Assembly (NCBI GenBank): GCA_965657825.1
Contig: CBFHQG010000103.1
Span: 1 to 7,486, forward strand
From: M55B157 sp965657825
GTDB lineage: Bacteria > Actinomycetota > Actinomycetes > S36-B12
Reading direction: 5' to 3'
Length of the DNA: 7,486 nt
Position 1 is the first letter of the stretch; each line of letters begins with the position of its first letter. The notes beneath the pieces were generated by a model that was not told where the DNA came from, did no database searches, and saw only the letters and a list, made by a program, of their open reading frames with translations. Shown in pieces: positions 6,274-7,486 of the stretch. The translations under genes were made by a program, and so were the position numbers.

Positions 6274-7486
6274 GTGAGCGCACCCCGATACCCCGAAGCC
6301 CCCCGCCTCGATCTGGTCGAGACCCTGCACGGTCGTGCCGTCGCTGATCCCTACCGCTGGCTGGAGGACCCCGACGACGAGCGCAGTCTCGCCTGGCGGA
6401 ATGAGCAGTCGGAGATCTTCAACGGTGAGCGGGCCACGTGGTCGATGCGCGCTCACTTCGCCGAGCGCATCGGTGAACTCATGGGAGCCGGCACGATCTC
6501 GCCGCCGTACTTCCGCGGTGATCGGCGCTTCTTCACCCGCCGCGATCCCGGTCAGCAGTTCGCTGTGCTGTACACCGTCGATCCAGGCAGCGATGTCGAG
6601 CGAGTCCTCATCGACCCGATCGCGTTGGATCCTGACGGACTCACGACCCTCGACGCCTGGCAACCGAGCAAGGAGGGTGATCGGCTGGCCTACCAGATCA
6701 GCGTCGGCGGGACCGAGGAGTCGGTGCTGTACGTCATGGACGTCGCTACCGGCGAGGTCATCGACGGACCCATCGACCGCTGTCGCTACTCCCCTATCGC
6801 CTGGCTGCCCGGTGGGGAGTCCTTCTACTACGTGCGCCGCCTGCCCCCCGAGGTACTGCCCGACAGTGAGGTGAACTTCCATCGCCGGGTATTCCTGCAC
6901 ACCGTCGCTGCCGATACCGATGAGGACCTGCTCGTCTTCGGCTCCGGGATGACGATGACGAACTACTACGGGGTCGAGGTCAGTCGCGACGGCCGGTGGC
7001 TGCAGGTGGCGGCTTCGGAAGGCACCGAACCGCGCAATGACCTGTGGGTCGCCGACCTGTCCGCGAGCACTCCGCAGGCACCAGCCTTCGTGCTCGTCCA
7101 GGGCGATGTCGATGCCCAGAGCGGAATCGACGTCGGCCGCGATGGTCTGTTCTACGTCTCCACGGATCTCGACGCACCTCGCGGTCGCATCTGCGTCACC
7201 GATCCTGAACACCCGCAGCCGGAGTACTGGCGCGATCTGATCGGCGAGGACTCCGAGGCGGTCATCGACGGCTTCGCCATCCTCGACGGCCCCGAGCTCA
7301 CCCGGCCCCTGCTGCTGCTCGTCCGCACCCGCCACGTGGTGAGCGAGGTCAGCGTGCATGATCTGGACACCGGCGCCCTCATCCAGCAGGTGGAGTTGCC
7401 CGGGGCGGGCACGATGATGGGGCCGCTGGAGCGCCCCGATGGTGGTCCGGTGGCGTGGTTCGTCTACACCGATCACACGACGGTGC
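6274..7486 (+). CDS. Prolyl oligopeptidase family (S9A) serine peptidase, 3' end outside window
   Basis: The frame is open for 404 codons from GTG 6274 and runs off the window. The N-terminus has the S9A hallmark HGRAVADPYRWLEDPDDE (about residues 19-36) followed by AWRNEQ. Residues about 75-404 look like the seven-bladed beta-propeller that gates the active site, with recurring strand patterns such as RRFFTRRDPGQQFAVLYTVD (about 84-103), ESVLYVMDVATGEVIDG, and SRDGRWLQVAASEGTEPRNDLWVAD. The alpha/beta-hydrolase catalytic domain with the Ser-Asp-His triad would lie in about 300 residues beyond the right edge, so activity cannot be judged. The family cleaves short peptides after proline, or after basic residues in oligopeptidase B; the DPYRWLED form favours the prolyl oligopeptidase branch. 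No signal peptide is visible. It starts 10 bases after the transporter stop with its own ribosome site, so it is probably co-transcribed. Confidence 0.93.
   Translation, partial: MSAPRYPEAPRLDLVETLHGRAVADPYRWLEDPDDERSLAWRNEQSEIFNGERATWSMRAHFAERIGELMGAGTISPPYFRGDRRFFTRRDPGQQFAVLYTVDPGSDVERVLIDPIALDPDGLTTLDAWQPSKEGDRLAYQISVGGTEESVLYVMDVATGEVIDGPIDRCRYSPIAWLPGGESFYYVRRLPPEVLPDSEVNFHRRVFLHTVAADTDEDLLVFGSGMTMTNYYGVEVSRDGRWLQVAASEGTEPRNDLWVADLSASTPQAPAFVLVQGDVDAQSGIDVGRDGLFYVSTDLDAPRGRICVTDPEHPQPEYWRDLIGEDSEAVIDGFAILDGPELTRPLLLLVRTRHVVSEVSVHDLDTGALIQQVELPGAGTMMGPLERPDGGPVAWFVYTDHTTV

Noticed and set aside
5285..6277. Plus-strand open frame of 330 codons overlapping the transporter in another frame
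   Set aside because: The product is Arg/His/Asp-rich with no family features, while the alternative frame gives a textbook ten-span EamA protein.
6190..7476. Minus-strand open frame of 428 codons opposite the prolyl oligopeptidase gene
   Set aside because: The plus strand carries a clear S9A N-terminal motif and propeller pattern over the same span. The antisense product has no recognisable fold and overlaps the transporter's repeat tail.

Overview
The window is GC-rich, densely coding DNA that most likely comes from a chromosome of an actinobacterium (Actinomycetota). The support is the strong G/C preference at third codon positions, the many GTG starts, the short or overlapping gene junctions, TANNNT-type -10 boxes placed six bases before start codons, and an actinobacteria-typical DUF5130 gene beside a CtaJ-like small membrane protein gene. 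I cannot name a genus.

The layout is two divergent gene clusters meeting at about 4406-4473. Leftward (minus strand), in transcription order: an amidase-signature hydrolase (4405-2981), the GH77 4-alpha-glucanotransferase MalQ (2987-741, 7-nt overlap with the amidase), a 107-residue single-span membrane protein resembling the cytochrome aa3 oxidase accessory subunit CtaJ (731-408), and a DUF5130/TPM-like protein (421-35). The gaps are -7, 9 and -14 bases, so this looks like one transcription unit. Rightward (plus strand): an Ada-like protein with an AraC-type helix-turn-helix fused to an O6-alkylguanine-DNA methyltransferase but lacking the Ada N-terminal sensor domain (4423-5307), a ten-span EamA/DMT-family transporter (5304-6263, GTGA overlap), and the N-terminal part of a prolyl-oligopeptidase-family (S9A) serine peptidase (6274 to the window end). 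The gaps are -4 and 10 bases.

The clusters are functionally mixed: maltodextrin metabolism, amide hydrolysis and a respiratory accessory protein on one side; alkylation repair, small-molecule export and peptide cleavage on the other. I see no single pathway joining them, so these look like compact housekeeping operons rather than a specialised system. No tRNA, rRNA, CRISPR array, insertion sequence or phage gene was seen, and no stretch over 300 bases lacks a gene.

The features most worth a second look are the perfect AT-rich palindrome at 1-19, the in-frame 12-bp minisatellite in malQ (1031-1096), the very tight divergent junction with matched candidate leaderless promoters, and the sensor-less Ada with a CxxC that sits where the last two Ada zinc cysteines would be. 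I did not find convincing evidence of an undescribed multi-gene system.
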